The notes: generated by a model from the letters alone, not told the origin. Numbered from the stretch's first letter, positions 18,654-27,572 are shown. The stretch is 64,000 nt of DNA from Cytobacillus firmus (GCF_023715565.1 NZ_JAMBOJ010000017.1:1-64000); one strand, 5' to 3'. Made by a program: numbers and translations.

Positions 18654-19665
18654 AGCTTAAATATATTGGAGAGTTTTCCTCAATTCGATCCTTTATCGAC
18701 TTCATCATTACTAATAGCTGAGGATTCCTGTCCTCAGGTGCGATTTTTTTATGGAGAACGGAATACAGTGTGATATCCCTCAGCCTCAGGAATAAAGGCA
18801 GCTGTCTTTCCAGGTCACAGGGAATTTCATTCTCTTGCTGATATCCATTCAAAAATGATTCCAGAAATATCTTTCCAAAAATTTTCACTTCTGCAGGATC
18901 CGCCTCTTTAAACTTATATAAAATTGAATAATACAGAGGTATGGCTATATCAGACGCAAACCAATGATAACAGCAGTCATCAAAATCAAACACTTCTATA
19001 TCTTTTCCGTCATAAAAGAAGTTTCCGGAATGAATATCTGTATGAATAAGACCATAGTTGTTGGTTATATCCTTTGGCAATGCATGAAGCAGATTCATTA
19101 AATCCTTCGTATTCTTAACAATTAATTGATCTTCTTTGGGTATATATTTTTCAACGGTCAACAATTCTTCTTCATCCCATTGCATTCGCTGTATAATGCC
19201 AGGGGAAGGAAAATATGATTTTGTGGCTGAATGCATTTTCCCCACCGCTCTTCCCCATGCATGATATAACTCATTGTTGAATTCCGGTGCAAGAACACTG
19301 ATTGGTTTTCCCTGTGCTTTTGAAAACAGGCTTGCATAAAAGACAGAGCCGTCACCGGCTTCCAAGGCTTCAACCATATTCCCATTTTTTGAAGTGATTA
19401 CCTTTGGAACTTTCACACCATCTGATCTTAAATAACTCATCCAATCAACTTCAGATAAAATCTCCTCCAGCTTTCGATGTGTCGAATGGGTAATTCTCAA
19501 AATTAACTCTTCCCCGTCTTTCGATGCTTGAAAGACATAGTTTTCAAAGTCACCCAGCTTTTTATAATTAACAGTATTCAAAGAAAAGATATTTAAGAAA
19601 TGATGGAAGATGTTGTCCGTCATTAAAGCATCAACTGCTTTTTCCATTAGCTCCCCTGCTCTCAT
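18652..19665 (-). CDS. aminoglycoside phosphotransferase-fold kinase (YerI-like)
   Basis: A 337-residue soluble protein of the APH/choline kinase fold. The catalytic loop is LIHTDIHSGNFFYDG (HxDxxxxN, catalytic Asp near residue 215) and the metal site is FDFDDC. An ATP lysine region lies near residue 50 (FQASKDGEELILR). Sequence detail and the long C-terminal helical part are like the YerI/Ytm-type or homoserine kinase II-like small-molecule kinases of Bacillus, not clinical aminoglycoside enzymes. Real substrate unknown. The first ATG has no good ribosome site; Met7 (19647) is a possible alternative start. Confidence 0.75.
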   Translation of the reverse strand: MRAGELMEKAVDALMTDNIFHHFLNIFSLNTVNYKKLGDFENYVFQASKDGEELILRITHSTHRKLEEILSEVDWMSYLRSDGVKVPKVITSKNGNMVEALEAGDGSVFYASLFSKAQGKPISVLAPEFNNELYHAWGRAVGKMHSATKSYFPSPGIIQRMQWDEEELLTVEKYIPKEDQLIVKNTKDLMNLLHALPKDITNNYGLIHTDIHSGNFFYDGKDIEVFDFDDCCYHWFASDIAIPLYYSILYKFKEADPAEVKIFGKIFLESFLNGYQQENEIPCDLERQLPLFLRLRDITLYSVLHKKIAPEDRNPQLLVMMKSIKDRIEENSPIYLS

Positions 19666-19793
19666 GTTTATTCTAAATAATGTAAATTATATAATATTTA
19701 TAAGATTTTCAAAATATCTATTTTGATAGACTCGTGAATAAGGTACAATATATTTATTTTCAAGAAACGTTCAGAAAGAAGGAGACTTACAAT

Positions 19794-21029
19794 ATGAGTG
19801 CTACAGCTGCTACAATCGTGCCAAACTCTGATCCGCAGCAGAAAACAGCCTATCGGATATTATTCATCATCGGCCTTTGCCACCTATTGAATGATTCCAT
19901 CCAATCCGTTATCCCCGCTATGTTTCCAATTTTGGAAAAGTCTATGGGGCTTACCTACTCACAGCTTGGAATGATTGCTTTTTCCTTAAATATGGTTTCT
20001 TCCATCATGCAGCCTGTCATTGGGATGACCACTGATAAAAAACCGTTCCCTTTTGCCTTGCCAATCGGCCTCACCTCAACTTTATTTGGTGTATTAGGCC
20101 TGGCTTTTGCTCCAGATTATAAATGGATCATTCTTTCAGTTCTATTCATTGGTTTGGGTTCGGCTGTGTTCCATCCTGAAGGTTCAAGGGTAGCATATAT
20201 GGCAGCAGGCCAGCGCAGGGGCCTTGCACAATCGATTTATCAAGTTGGCGGTAACACCGGACAGGCACTTGCTCCCATCATTACAGCCCTCATTCTTGTT
20301 CCACTTGGCCAAATAGGGGCTGCCTGGTTTTCCGTAGTTGCGGCAATTGCAGTTGGACTGCTGATTTATATCGCATTCTGGTATACAGGACGCCTTCAGC
20401 AGGAACTGACCGCCACTAAACCGAGGAAAGGTTCAAGTACTCGCCAAAATAAAAGAATTTCCAGGAAGGTGTGGGGAGCCCTCCTCCTGGTTCTTTTTTT
20501 GATTTTTGCCCGTTCATGGTTTATCTCAGGGATGACAAATTTCTATGCTTTTTATGCTATTGAGAAATATTCTTTCTCTATAAGTCAGGCACAGCTCTTC
20601 TTATTTGCATTTTTAGTATCAGGTGCGCTGGGTACGTTTTTTGGCGGGCCGCTCGCAGATCGTTTTGGAAAGAAACAGATTATTTTTCTATCAATGATCC
20701 TCACTGTTCCCCTTTCCCTCATGATTCCTTTCGTGCCTTCAGCTATTGCATTTATCATGCTTGTGGCGGGTGGATTTATACTTATGTCAAGCTTTTCTGT
20801 GACTGTTGTATACGCACAGGAACTCGTTCCCGGGAAAATCGGCACTATGGCTGGACTTACAGTAGGGCTCGCATTTGGCATGGGGGCAATAGGATCCGTT
20901 GCTTTGGGCTATCTGGCCGACACTATTGGACTGGCCAATATGATAATATTTACAGGGTTTCTTCCCGTTTTGGGATTGCTGACTTTATTGCTTCCCCCGG
21001 ATGAAAGGGTTTCTGAATGGAATAACTAA
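19794..21029 (+). CDS. MFS transporter, fosmidomycin-resistance (Fsr) type
   Basis: A 411-residue, 12-helix permease; start at ATG 19794, 9 nt after agaaggag (a longer frame from 19734 has no site). MFS signatures include the loop 2-3 region IGMTTDKKPFPFALPIG and the loop 8-9 motif GGPLADRFGKKQ. The N-terminal half (LCHLLNDSIQSVIPAMFPIL) and the motif GNTGQALAP are typical of the Fsr/YfnC-like group of drug or metabolite exporters. Function as an efflux pump is inferred; the exported compound is unknown. Confidence 0.85.
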   Translation: MSATAATIVPNSDPQQKTAYRILFIIGLCHLLNDSIQSVIPAMFPILEKSMGLTYSQLGMIAFSLNMVSSIMQPVIGMTTDKKPFPFALPIGLTSTLFGVLGLAFAPDYKWIILSVLFIGLGSAVFHPEGSRVAYMAAGQRRGLAQSIYQVGGNTGQALAPIITALILVPLGQIGAAWFSVVAAIAVGLLIYIAFWYTGRLQQELTATKPRKGSSTRQNKRISRKVWGALLLVLFLIFARSWFISGMTNFYAFYAIEKYSFSISQAQLFLFAFLVSGALGTFFGGPLADRFGKKQIIFLSMILTVPLSLMIPFVPSAIAFIMLVAGGFILMSSFSVTVVYAQELVPGKIGTMAGLTVGLAFGMGAIGSVALGYLADTIGLANMIIFTGFLPVLGLLTLLLPPDERVSEWNN

Positions 21030-21040
21030 GAAAGTATAAG

Positions 21041-21366
21041 CGCCTTGTCCACCTAAGGAAAGCAAACTAAAGACGCCACGTCCTCTTAAAAGCTGTTGCT
21101 TTCGATAGTGCGATGTTTATGCCGTCAAGCCTTCCTTGTCCTGTAGGCCTCAAGTACAAGGCGAGCCTCCCGGAAAGGCGTTCTTTGCCTTTTTGTGGGA
21201 GCGTTGTCCGAAAGGTGGAGGCGACTGCTCAGGGACGACAAGCTTAAGAAGAGCCTTTTAAGAAGGTTTTCTTTCTTCTGGAAGGGCTTGACTAGTCTTT
21301 CGGCCCTAGGAGCCGCAACTAAACAGGCTTGTGACCTCGAGGGAGTAGACGCTGAAGCTAGACATA
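21041..21366. repeat. Bacillaceae intergenic repeat (caagcgccttgtccac / gctgaagctagaca type)
   Basis: A 326-bp noncoding stretch beginning aagcgccttgtccacc and ending gacgctgaagctagacat has the internal features of another repeat known from Bacillaceae intergenic regions: ggaaaggcgttctttgcctt, tgtgggagcgttgtccg and cgagggagtagacgctga. Small frames read through it are artefacts. Identity is from memory of similar sequences and should be tested by self-BLAST against the genome. Confidence 0.5.
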
Positions 21367-21394
21367 AAAAAGAGGAGGTGCTCCCTCCTCTTTA
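21367..21394 (-). terminator. terminator of the hemerythrin gene
   Basis: Stem aagaggagg/cctcctctt with a run of T on the minus strand, adjoining the stop codon at 21392-21394. Confidence 0.75.
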
Positions 21395-21912
21395 AAATTG
21401 CTGAATTTTAAAATATAGCTCTTCTTTCTCGTCTTCAGTAAGAAGATTTTCTGCCATAGGAAATAGGACGTTTTCTTCTTTAGAAAAGTGCTGTGTCAGA
21501 GTATAGTATGCCTTTTTAATCAGTCCGGAGTGTTCGGCCATTTCTGTTTCAGTTAAGTGCTCTGCTCTTTCCGCAGCTCTTAAGAAGGCTTTAATACAGC
21601 TTTTAGCCTGGTCATGCTCATACTCCATAACAGCGATAGGGCCTGCCCCTTTACCCAGGTATTGTTCCATCATCCGGAAAAGCACACCTTCCTCCCTTTC
21701 TGAATGCGGATCAAGCTTACTGCAGAAATTCTGTACATGTTCAGTCAACTCTTTAAAAAGAGCTCTGTCCGAAGATTCCTCCATTTTAATAGTGATCTGA
21801 AGAAGCTCTTCAAGCATTGCCAAAAGAGGGGGGGCTCCTCTTTCAGCTGTTTCAGTCCTTTGCTAAGATTGATTGGACCATTTCCCATCATGGAGCTCAT
21901 ACAGCCTTCCAT
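21392..21912 (-). pseudogene. hemerythrin-domain protein, frameshifted at a C7 tract
   Basis: The main frame (from 21823) encodes a four-helix hemerythrin HHE protein with iron-ligand type residues in DPHSEREEGVLFRMME, MEYEHDQAK and LTQHFSKEENVLFPMAE; the family binds O2, NO or iron. Its only start there is a TTG without a ribosome site. A good ribosome site (ggaggggttaagg) and ATG lie at 21912 in another frame, which reads MEGCMSSMMGNGPINLSKG then LKQLKEE and reaches a run of seven C (21830-21836). Adding one base there joins the two frames into LKEEPPPLLAMLEELLQ, a normal HHE helix start. It is thus a one-base frameshift: mutation, slippage site or assembly error. Confidence 0.7.
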
Positions 21913-22116
21913 CCTTAACCCCTCCTATCTAATATAGATTCAGTATAAGAAATGGCAGGATTATTTGTTGTGATGCCCGTCACTTTATGTGTTCCTGAAA
22001 ATTTTCTAAAAATTTAAATAATTATATGCAATCTTCTCATTTTTTGCCATATAATAAAGGTAAGTTATCTTTATATCGGCGTAGTAAAACCCTGTAAATT
22101 GTTAGGAGGGATTAAT

Positions 22117-22437
22117 ATGCAACTGCCAACTTTTTATGAATTTTATCAAAAATGCCTTATTCCGGCTAATTCAGAAGAGACATTCTCTTCCACAGGTCAA
22201 ACCCACTGGCTGATCGCTCTGGAAGGACAGCTTAAAGAACAGGAAAAAGAGTTTTATTGCTGGAAAGTAACCATTTATCCATCAGATTCGGAAGGTAGCT
22301 TTTCATGGAATGAAGTACTATATTCTTCATCTCTTCATGAATGCATCCACAAAGCATTTGAACATGCCAGAGAAATTGAAGCCAATATCAAAGATTCACA
22401 ATTCAGTTTTTTAAATAGAACAGAAAAAATCAGCTAG
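22117..22437 (+). CDS. hypothetical protein, 106 aa
   Basis: ATG at 22117 follows ttaggagggattaat with ideal spacing. The protein is soluble and mixed in composition; it begins MQLPTFYEFYQKCLIPANSE and contains GQTHWLIALEGQLKE, CWKVTIYPSDSEG and ECIHKAFEHAREIEANI. The pattern suggests a small alpha/beta protein of the kind conserved in Bacillus with no assigned role. I do not recognise the family. Monocistronic, divergent from the hemerythrin gene. Confidence 0.6.
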   Translation: MQLPTFYEFYQKCLIPANSEETFSSTGQTHWLIALEGQLKEQEKEFYCWKVTIYPSDSEGSFSWNEVLYSSSLHECIHKAFEHAREIEANIKDSQFSFLNRTEKIS

Positions 22438-22859
22438 CCCCAAAAATTATTTCTCCTTCGCTCCATCTTTTTTTACCCTCGCATGTGAAATAACATACAT
22501 ATAGGTAAAATCTACTCCTAACGAAATCCATTAATAAAACATTCGTAATGCAATAAAAAAAGAGCCTAGACAATCTAAGCTCTCCAGATTATAGGGGGTC
22601 AACTATAATAGTTCGACCACATTCAGTTTAACAAACTCCGTCTGAAAAATTAAGTTACTAAAGCACTATTACTTAAATGCATTAACGCGTTATATTAGAA
22701 AACCCTTATAGAATTCATAGTTTATATATACCTTGTTAATAGATTCTTAATATTTTAAATTTATAATATACATTTGCCGAAAGATAAAACCCTTTTCATT
22801 CCCCCTTTTCAAAACCGGCCCATTTAATGGCCGGTTTTTGTATGATCCTGACGGGTGAT
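22438..22859. other. 422-bp intergenic region with two hairpins
   Basis: No supported gene. It holds a minus-strand terminator-like hairpin at 22554-22583 (agagcctaga/tctaagctct with T7 on the minus strand), an inverted repeat gtcaactataatagttcgac at about 22598-22617, and a second hairpin at 22812-22837 next to fixX (listed separately). Confidence 0.5.
22812..22837 (-). terminator. hairpin terminator after fixX
   Basis: Stem aaaccggcc/ggccggttt. It is 23 nt after the fixX stop. The T run is better on the plus strand (ggccggtttttg) than on the minus strand (ggttttg), so it may also stop plus-strand transcripts. Confidence 0.6.
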
Positions 22860-23144
22860 TTATGCAAGTCTGAATACTATTCCATGACCTCCTTTCGGAT
22901 ATTCCCATTTAATATTCTGATACGGGCATCCTATCCTGCAGCTGCCGCACTCATGACATCCTTCGTAACCGACCTGCATTCTTAAACCTTCCCACTTGTA
23001 GACCTCTGCCGGGCAGAAAATGGTGCATATTTTATCGGGACACTTTGTCATACAGATATCATGATCCAATACGGTAAGATGTGATTTTGTATCTGCCTTA
23101 AAACGAACTAGATATTGCTTTTCTTCTATCGTTTTGGTTGACAT
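22860..23144 (-). CDS. fixX: ferredoxin-like protein FixX
   Basis: A 94-residue ferredoxin-like partner of the electron-bifurcating Fix/EtfABCX complex. The start overlaps the fixC stop (taatg), within reach of aaggcgg. The second cluster-binding region (CHECGSCRIGCPYQ, C-x2-C-x2-C-x3-C) gives one 4Fe-4S site. The first cluster region (CMTKCPDKICTIFCP) has cysteines at different spacing, as usual for FixX, which keeps one or two clusters. Last gene of the fixABCX operon; electrons pass from FixC to quinone and to ferredoxin or flavodoxin. Confidence 0.9.
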   Translation of the reverse strand: MSTKTIEEKQYLVRFKADTKSHLTVLDHDICMTKCPDKICTIFCPAEVYKWEGLRMQVGYEGCHECGSCRIGCPYQNIKWEYPKGGHGIVFRLA

Positions 23145-24439
23145 TATTTCACCGCCTTCCATGCCCTGTACATATCTTGAAGCAAACGAAATGTCCCGCG
23201 TTCACTGGTGAAGCTCTTCATAATTTCTTTTTGCTTATCTTTCTTCGGAGTTCCATCAACTGTAAAGAATTTGTTCGCTGCCCTGTTCAGCATCGGAACA
23301 TATTCCTTGAAATACTGCGGGTATTGCTCAAACGTGTGAGCTGCATCTTTATATTTTTCCAGGTCCTTAATAATAAAGCTTTGATAGAGCTTTTCCCTGT
23401 ACTGATTCAAGCTCGTTTCGCTAAAATCACCCCGTTCCTTGGCAGCAATTATTGTTTCTGCAGCCATCGTTCCGGATGCCATGGCCATATTGGAACCTTC
23501 GCGGTGAATGGCATTAACAAGCTGTGCCGCATCACCTGCAAGAAGGACACCATTACCGGCCACTTTCGGCACCGAATGATACCCTCCTTCAGGAATCAAA
23601 TGAGCCAGATATTCAGCGGATTCTCCCCCTTCTATTAAAGGTCTTACCATAGGATGTGTTTTTAAATAATCCAGCAGGTCATAAGGTTTAAGCTTTGCCT
23701 TGATCATGCTTGAGAGTGTTGTTCCTACACCAATATTGATACTATCTTTATTGGTGTATATGAAAGCTGTACCGAGATTGCCTTTCGTTGAGTCCCCGAA
23801 AATTTCAATCGTACATCCCTGGTTGTCTTCCAGGTTGAAGCGGTCATTAATTTTGTCTTTAGAAAGATTAATGACTTCCATTACTGTCAGCGCTACTTCA
23901 TCAGGGCGGAATTCTTTATGGTAGCCAAGCTGTTTTGCCAGCAATGAATTCACACCATCTGCTAAAACCACTACATCAGCATATATATCTCCATCCGGTC
24001 GGTCTGTTCTTACACCAACTACTTTTCCATTTTCAGTCAGACACTCAAGCACCACCGTCTCATTTATTAATAGAACGCCCTGCTCAACCCCTTTCTTTGC
24101 AAACCATTGATCAAATGGCGCCCGCAGCACTGTAAAATTATTATATGGTTCCTTCCCCCACTCAAGACCTTTATAGCCAAAACTCACTGCCGATTCTTTA
24201 TCCATCATCCAAAATCGCTGCTCTATGACTGGCCGCTCAAGCGGTGCCTCTTTCCAAAACTCCGGAATGATTTCCTCCATTTGCTTACGGTATAACACAC
24301 CGCCCATTACATTTTTGCTGCCCGGATATTCTCCTCTTTCAATTTGCAGGACTTTCAGGCCGTTTTTAGCGCAGGTATAAGCACAGGAAGTTCCTGCAGG
24401 ACCAGCACCGACCACAATGACATCAAATTTTTCAGACAT
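23144..24439 (-). CDS. fixC: electron-transfer flavoprotein:quinone oxidoreductase FixC
   Basis: A 431-residue FAD enzyme. The N-terminal dinucleotide motif DVIVVGAGPAGTSCAYTCAK (residues 5-24) binds FAD, and the second FAD region GVLLAGDAAQLVNAIHREGS lies near 290-310. It matches the ETF-QO/FixC family, which oxidises reduced ETF and delivers electrons to quinone. It overlaps fixB by 8 nt and fixX by 1 nt, so the cluster is tightly coupled. FixC lacks the C-terminal 4Fe-4S domain of mitochondrial ETF-QO; FixX supplies it. Confidence 0.93.
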   Translation of the reverse strand: MSEKFDVIVVGAGPAGTSCAYTCAKNGLKVLQIERGEYPGSKNVMGGVLYRKQMEEIIPEFWKEAPLERPVIEQRFWMMDKESAVSFGYKGLEWGKEPYNNFTVLRAPFDQWFAKKGVEQGVLLINETVVLECLTENGKVVGVRTDRPDGDIYADVVVLADGVNSLLAKQLGYHKEFRPDEVALTVMEVINLSKDKINDRFNLEDNQGCTIEIFGDSTKGNLGTAFIYTNKDSINIGVGTTLSSMIKAKLKPYDLLDYLKTHPMVRPLIEGGESAEYLAHLIPEGGYHSVPKVAGNGVLLAGDAAQLVNAIHREGSNMAMASGTMAAETIIAAKERGDFSETSLNQYREKLYQSFIIKDLEKYKDAAHTFEQYPQYFKEYVPMLNRAANKFFTVDGTPKKDKQKEIMKSFTSERGTFRLLQDMYRAWKAVK

Positions 24440-25457
24440 AGCTCATTTCACCCCCTCTTTCCCTTGCTTCCTTGAATTCTTTAATCAGCTTCGGAACAAT
24501 TTCAAGTGCATCACCCACGATACCGTATGTTGCTACATCGAATATAGGGGCTTGTGGATCCTTGTTAATCGCAATAATAAACTCTGAATTTTTCATGCCT
24601 ACAACATGCTGAATCGCCCCTGAAATCCCAATAGCAAAATAGATCTTTGGTGTAATGGTTTCTCCTGTCTGCCCCACCTGCTGTTCATGGGGCAGCCATC
24701 CAGCCTCCACCACATCCCTTGTACCCCCTACAGTCGCTCCAATGGTGTCAGCCAGTTCGTGGATCATCTGGAAGTTTTGAATATCACCCATTCCTTTTCC
24801 GCCTGCAACGACAACATGGGCTTCAGCTAAATTCACTTTTTTTGTGACATCCTTCACAATTTTAATCACCTTCGTGCGCATGTCATCTTCTTTTAAGGTA
24901 ATCGCTTCTTCTATAACCTCACCATGTCTATCAGGATCCGGATCCATTGCCTTCATAACCTTAGGACGGACAGTAGCCATTTGCGGACGGTGTTTCTTGC
25001 AAAGGATGGTTGCCATAATATTTCCTCCAAATGCCGGGCGGCTTGCTTCAAGCAGCCTCTTTTCCACTTCGACATCCAGCATGGTAGTATCAGCAGTCAA
25101 TCCAGTGCTGAGGTCTGTGGCAACTGCACTGGCTAAATCTTTGCCATTGGACGTGGCCCCATAGAGAAATATTTCAGGTTTATATTTTTCTGCAAGTTGG
25201 ATAACCGCCTTCATATAAGATTCAGTCCGGTAATCCTTCATTACTTCATGGTCGATTACATAAACCTGATCTGCACCATATGAGATGATCTCCCGGGTTA
25301 AAGACTTTATTTCATACCCAAGGAGCACACCGGAAAGAGGCACCTCCAGTTTGTCTGCAAGCTTCCTGCCTGCGCCGAGCAATTCAAGGGAAACCCCTTC
25401 AATTTTCCCTTCATTTTGTTCTATGAATACCCATACTCCCCGGTACTCATCCATCAT
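24432..25457 (-). CDS. fixB: electron transfer flavoprotein alpha subunit FixB
   Basis: A 341-residue ETF alpha subunit. The C-terminal FAD-binding domain has the signature VVAGGKGMGDIQNFQMI, VGGTRDVVEAGWLPHEQQVG, IYFAIGISGAIQHVVGM and INKDPQAPIFDVATYG, all characteristic. The start (ATG, ggggggatttac upstream) gives a protein slightly longer than housekeeping EtfA, as usual for FixB. It pairs with FixA and binds the bifurcating FAD. It is a separate paralog from any EtfAB that feeds acyl-CoA dehydrogenases. Confidence 0.93.
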   Translation of the reverse strand: MMDEYRGVWVFIEQNEGKIEGVSLELLGAGRKLADKLEVPLSGVLLGYEIKSLTREIISYGADQVYVIDHEVMKDYRTESYMKAVIQLAEKYKPEIFLYGATSNGKDLASAVATDLSTGLTADTTMLDVEVEKRLLEASRPAFGGNIMATILCKKHRPQMATVRPKVMKAMDPDPDRHGEVIEEAITLKEDDMRTKVIKIVKDVTKKVNLAEAHVVVAGGKGMGDIQNFQMIHELADTIGATVGGTRDVVEAGWLPHEQQVGQTGETITPKIYFAIGISGAIQHVVGMKNSEFIIAINKDPQAPIFDVATYGIVGDALEIVPKLIKEFKEARERGGEMSYV

Positions 25458-25468
25458 GTAAATCCCCC

Positions 25469-26296
25469 CTATTTATTACTATTTGGCTGCAATAGCTCTT
25501 TTTTATCATTGAGAAGCTCCATCAGCTGCTGAATTTGTTCGTCCGCATTCCCTTCAAGTCTTTTTCCGCCTTCCGGCTTTGGAGGGGTAAACATTTTACC
25601 CACTATCGTAGGTGACCCCTTCAACCCCAGCTGTGTCCGGTCCACACCTTCAAGATCATTAACAGACCAGATTACCGGTTCATATCTGGCAGCTTTTATC
25701 ATATTAGGCATGGGGGAATATTCTATGCTATTAATCTCTTTTTCAACGGTCAGCAGGCAAGGGATTTGAGCTTGAATCAATTCATATCCGTTCGTAATTT
25801 TCCTTTTGATCAGAATTCTTTTTTCACTTTCATTAACTTCAGATACTTCAATCACATTCGTGACAGGCGGAATATCCAGCCGCCTTGCTATTCCTGGTCC
25901 AACCTGGCCGGTATCTCCATCAATAGCATGCTTTCCGCATATAACCAAATCCACAGGCATATCTTTTGAAATACGTTCTAAGGCTTTAGACAGAGCATAG
26001 CTTGTTGCCAATGTGTCGGCACCGGCAAATGCACGGTCGGAAATTAATAATCCGCGGTCCGCCCCAATTTCGATACTTTTTTTAATAACTGCCACAGCCT
26101 GTGGAGGTCCCATGGATAAGACTGATATGGTACCTTTTCCCAACACCTTTTTAATTTTCACAGCCTCCTGCACTGCATGAGCATCATAAGGATTCAAAAT
26201 TGCAGGAGCACTGCGCCGGTCAAGGGTATTGGTTTTGGGATTGATTTTAATGATTTTAGTATCAGGCACTTGCTTGACACACACAACTATGTGCAT
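25469..26296 (-). CDS. fixA: electron transfer flavoprotein beta subunit FixA
   Basis: A 275-residue ETF beta subunit, first gene of fixABCX. The motif VVCVKQVPDTKIIKINPKT at the N terminus, the NAD/AMP-binding region ALERISKDMPVDLVICGKHA and GDTGQVGPGIARRLDI are typical. In bifurcating ETFs this subunit binds the FAD that takes hydride from NADH. The C-terminal tail is hydrophilic. It starts after agaggagggaaagtaaaaa. No regulatory motif for oxygen was seen in the 210 bp upstream. Confidence 0.93.
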   Translation of the reverse strand: MHIVVCVKQVPDTKIIKINPKTNTLDRRSAPAILNPYDAHAVQEAVKIKKVLGKGTISVLSMGPPQAVAVIKKSIEIGADRGLLISDRAFAGADTLATSYALSKALERISKDMPVDLVICGKHAIDGDTGQVGPGIARRLDIPPVTNVIEVSEVNESEKRILIKRKITNGYELIQAQIPCLLTVEKEINSIEYSPMPNMIKAARYEPVIWSVNDLEGVDRTQLGLKGSPTIVGKMFTPPKPEGGKRLEGNADEQIQQLMELLNDKKELLQPNSNK

Positions 26297-26451
26297 TTTT
26301 TACTTTCCCTCCTCTTAACTTAAAGCTTGTATGATTATTGAGTACTTTAAGTAATAAAAAAAGCTTTGTATTACGATATATGATTCTCTAAAGAGGCATA
26401 GTACTTCTTTAATGAATTAATATGTTTATTACTAGAATTGCGGCAGACTGC

Positions 26452-26478
26452 AAAAAAAAAGAACCCTTCACGGATTCT
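26452..26478 (-). terminator. probable terminator of the spo0E-like gene
   Basis: Short hairpin (agaaccc/ggattct, one mismatch) with nine T on the minus strand, 30 nt after the spo0E-like stop. Confidence 0.55.
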
Positions 26479-26506
26479 TTTTATTCCCTACTTATATATG
26501 CTCAAT

Positions 26507-26740
26507 TTATACAACTGCTTTCTTCCATGATAGAATCATTTGCCTGAATGAAACTCTCATACTTTTCCTTTGTTCCTTCTCCCGTTTAATGAAGCATTGA
26601 TATTCAAAAATCAATTGATCGAGTTCCTGGCTGCATCGAACCGTTTCCTGGCTCGCCATTCCGTTTTTCCTGGCCGTTTCTATCATTTTTTCCCTTTTTT
26701 GCTGGATTTCAGTCAGCAGCTGTATTCTTTTATTGCGCAA
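26507..26740 (-). CDS. Spo0E-like aspartyl phosphatase
   Basis: A 77-residue protein starting with TTG after aggaggaagaaag. It is a helical hairpin with the Spo0E signature SQELDQLIFEYQ (S-Q-E-L-D at residues 37-41), the motif that removes phosphate from Spo0A-P and so delays sporulation. B. subtilis has spo0E at the equivalent position between mtnD and kinD. This copy is shorter at the C terminus than B. subtilis Spo0E and ends in a basic tail. Which of the Spo0E/YisI/YnzD group it equals cannot be settled by eye. Confidence 0.8.
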   Translation of the reverse strand: MRNKRIQLLTEIQQKREKMIETARKNGMASQETVRCSQELDQLIFEYQCFIKREKEQRKSMRVSFRQMILSWKKAVV

Positions 26741-26860
26741 CTTTCTTCCTCCTAATCCTATCCCTTTTATCCGATATAAATGTGTCTACTTGAAGCATTA
26801 TCACAAGAATTTCTATAAATGTAAATAGATTCGCAATATTAGACAATCTTTTTCCCAATT

Positions 26861-26910
26861 AATTTTAATCGACATTAATCTCACAGGAGCACTAATAGTT
26901 TTCGACACCT
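26861..26910 (-). promoter_or_regulatory. possible Spo0A boxes upstream of the spo0E-like gene
   Basis: On the minus strand, tgtcgaa (plus strand ttcgaca, 26901-26907) is a perfect 0A box, and a second near match tgtcgat lies at about 26870-26876. They are 130-165 nt upstream of the TTG start. Such feedback of Spo0A on a Spo0E gene is plausible but inferred. Confidence 0.35.
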
Positions 26911-27003
26911 TCTGCTAAACAAAATAACTGGAACCAACAGTATATGAAAAAATTCGCAAGATCAAAGGGTGTAAAAAAAACCCAATTATTATTGTTGGAA
27001 AAT

Positions 27004-27031
27004 AAAAATACCCAATGCCGTAGCAATGGGT
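27004..27031 (-). terminator. terminator of the mtnWXBD operon
   Basis: Stem acccaatg/caatgggt with one mismatch, followed on the minus strand by atttttattt; directly after the mtnD stop. Confidence 0.7.
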
Positions 27032-27038
27032 CAACGGA

Positions 27039-27572
27039 TTATTGATGAACTTCCTCTTCTTCATAAATTGGCACCCATCCTTCTGCAGATACAAAGATCC
27101 GGATGGCTACTACCTTTCTGTCATCCTGCAGAGTGAAATAATGACGAATGTTTTCAGGTACTGATATTAAATCGCCGGGATTCAAGAATACCTCAAAGAA
27201 TTCCCCATCTATTCCTTGTATAATAAAAACCCCGTGGCCGCTGACAATAAACCTCACCTCATCGTCTGTATGGTGGTGTTCCCGCTGGAAATTTTGAAGA
27301 AGCTCTTCCAAATTCGCCGTATTCTTTGAAAGGGAAATGACATCCTGTGCCCTGTATCCTCTTCTTTCAGAAATATCCTTAATTTCTGCAGCAAACGTAT
27401 CCAGGATTTCTTGTTTCTCATCATCTGAAAGTAAGTATTTTTCCTGGAGGCTGTCAGGCAATTTATCTATTGCCCATTGTTCATAGATAACCTCCTGCTT
27501 TTCCAGAAAAGATGCAACTTCTTCCTGATCCCTGATTTCTTTTCTTGAATTTTGAAATACGATATATGCCAA
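27039..27572 (-). CDS. mtnD: acireductone dioxygenase
   Basis: A cupin-fold enzyme of about 177 residues that converts acireductone plus O2 to the 2-keto acid precursor of methionine, the last oxygen-using step of the methionine salvage pathway. The metal site is EHHHTDDEVRFIVSG (His, His, Glu) with a later His in ENIRHYFTL. A TTG at 27572 (9 nt after gagaggg) is the likeliest start; a TTG at 27581 touches the ribosome site. Last gene of mtnWXBD. Confidence 0.9.
   Translation of the reverse strand: MAYIVFQNSRKEIRDQEEVASFLEKQEVIYEQWAIDKLPDSLQEKYLLSDDEKQEILDTFAAEIKDISERRGYRAQDVISLSKNTANLEELLQNFQREHHHTDDEVRFIVSGHGVFIIQGIDGEFFEVFLNPGDLISVPENIRHYFTLQDDRKVVAIRIFVSAEGWVPIYEEEEVHQ

Noticed and set aside
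18652-19665. Aminoglycoside resistance gene
   Set aside because: The fold is APH-like, but length and detail fit housekeeping YerI-like kinases.
21195-21395. 66-codon plus-strand ORF
   Set aside because: It lies in an intergenic repeat and runs into a terminator; no ribosome site.
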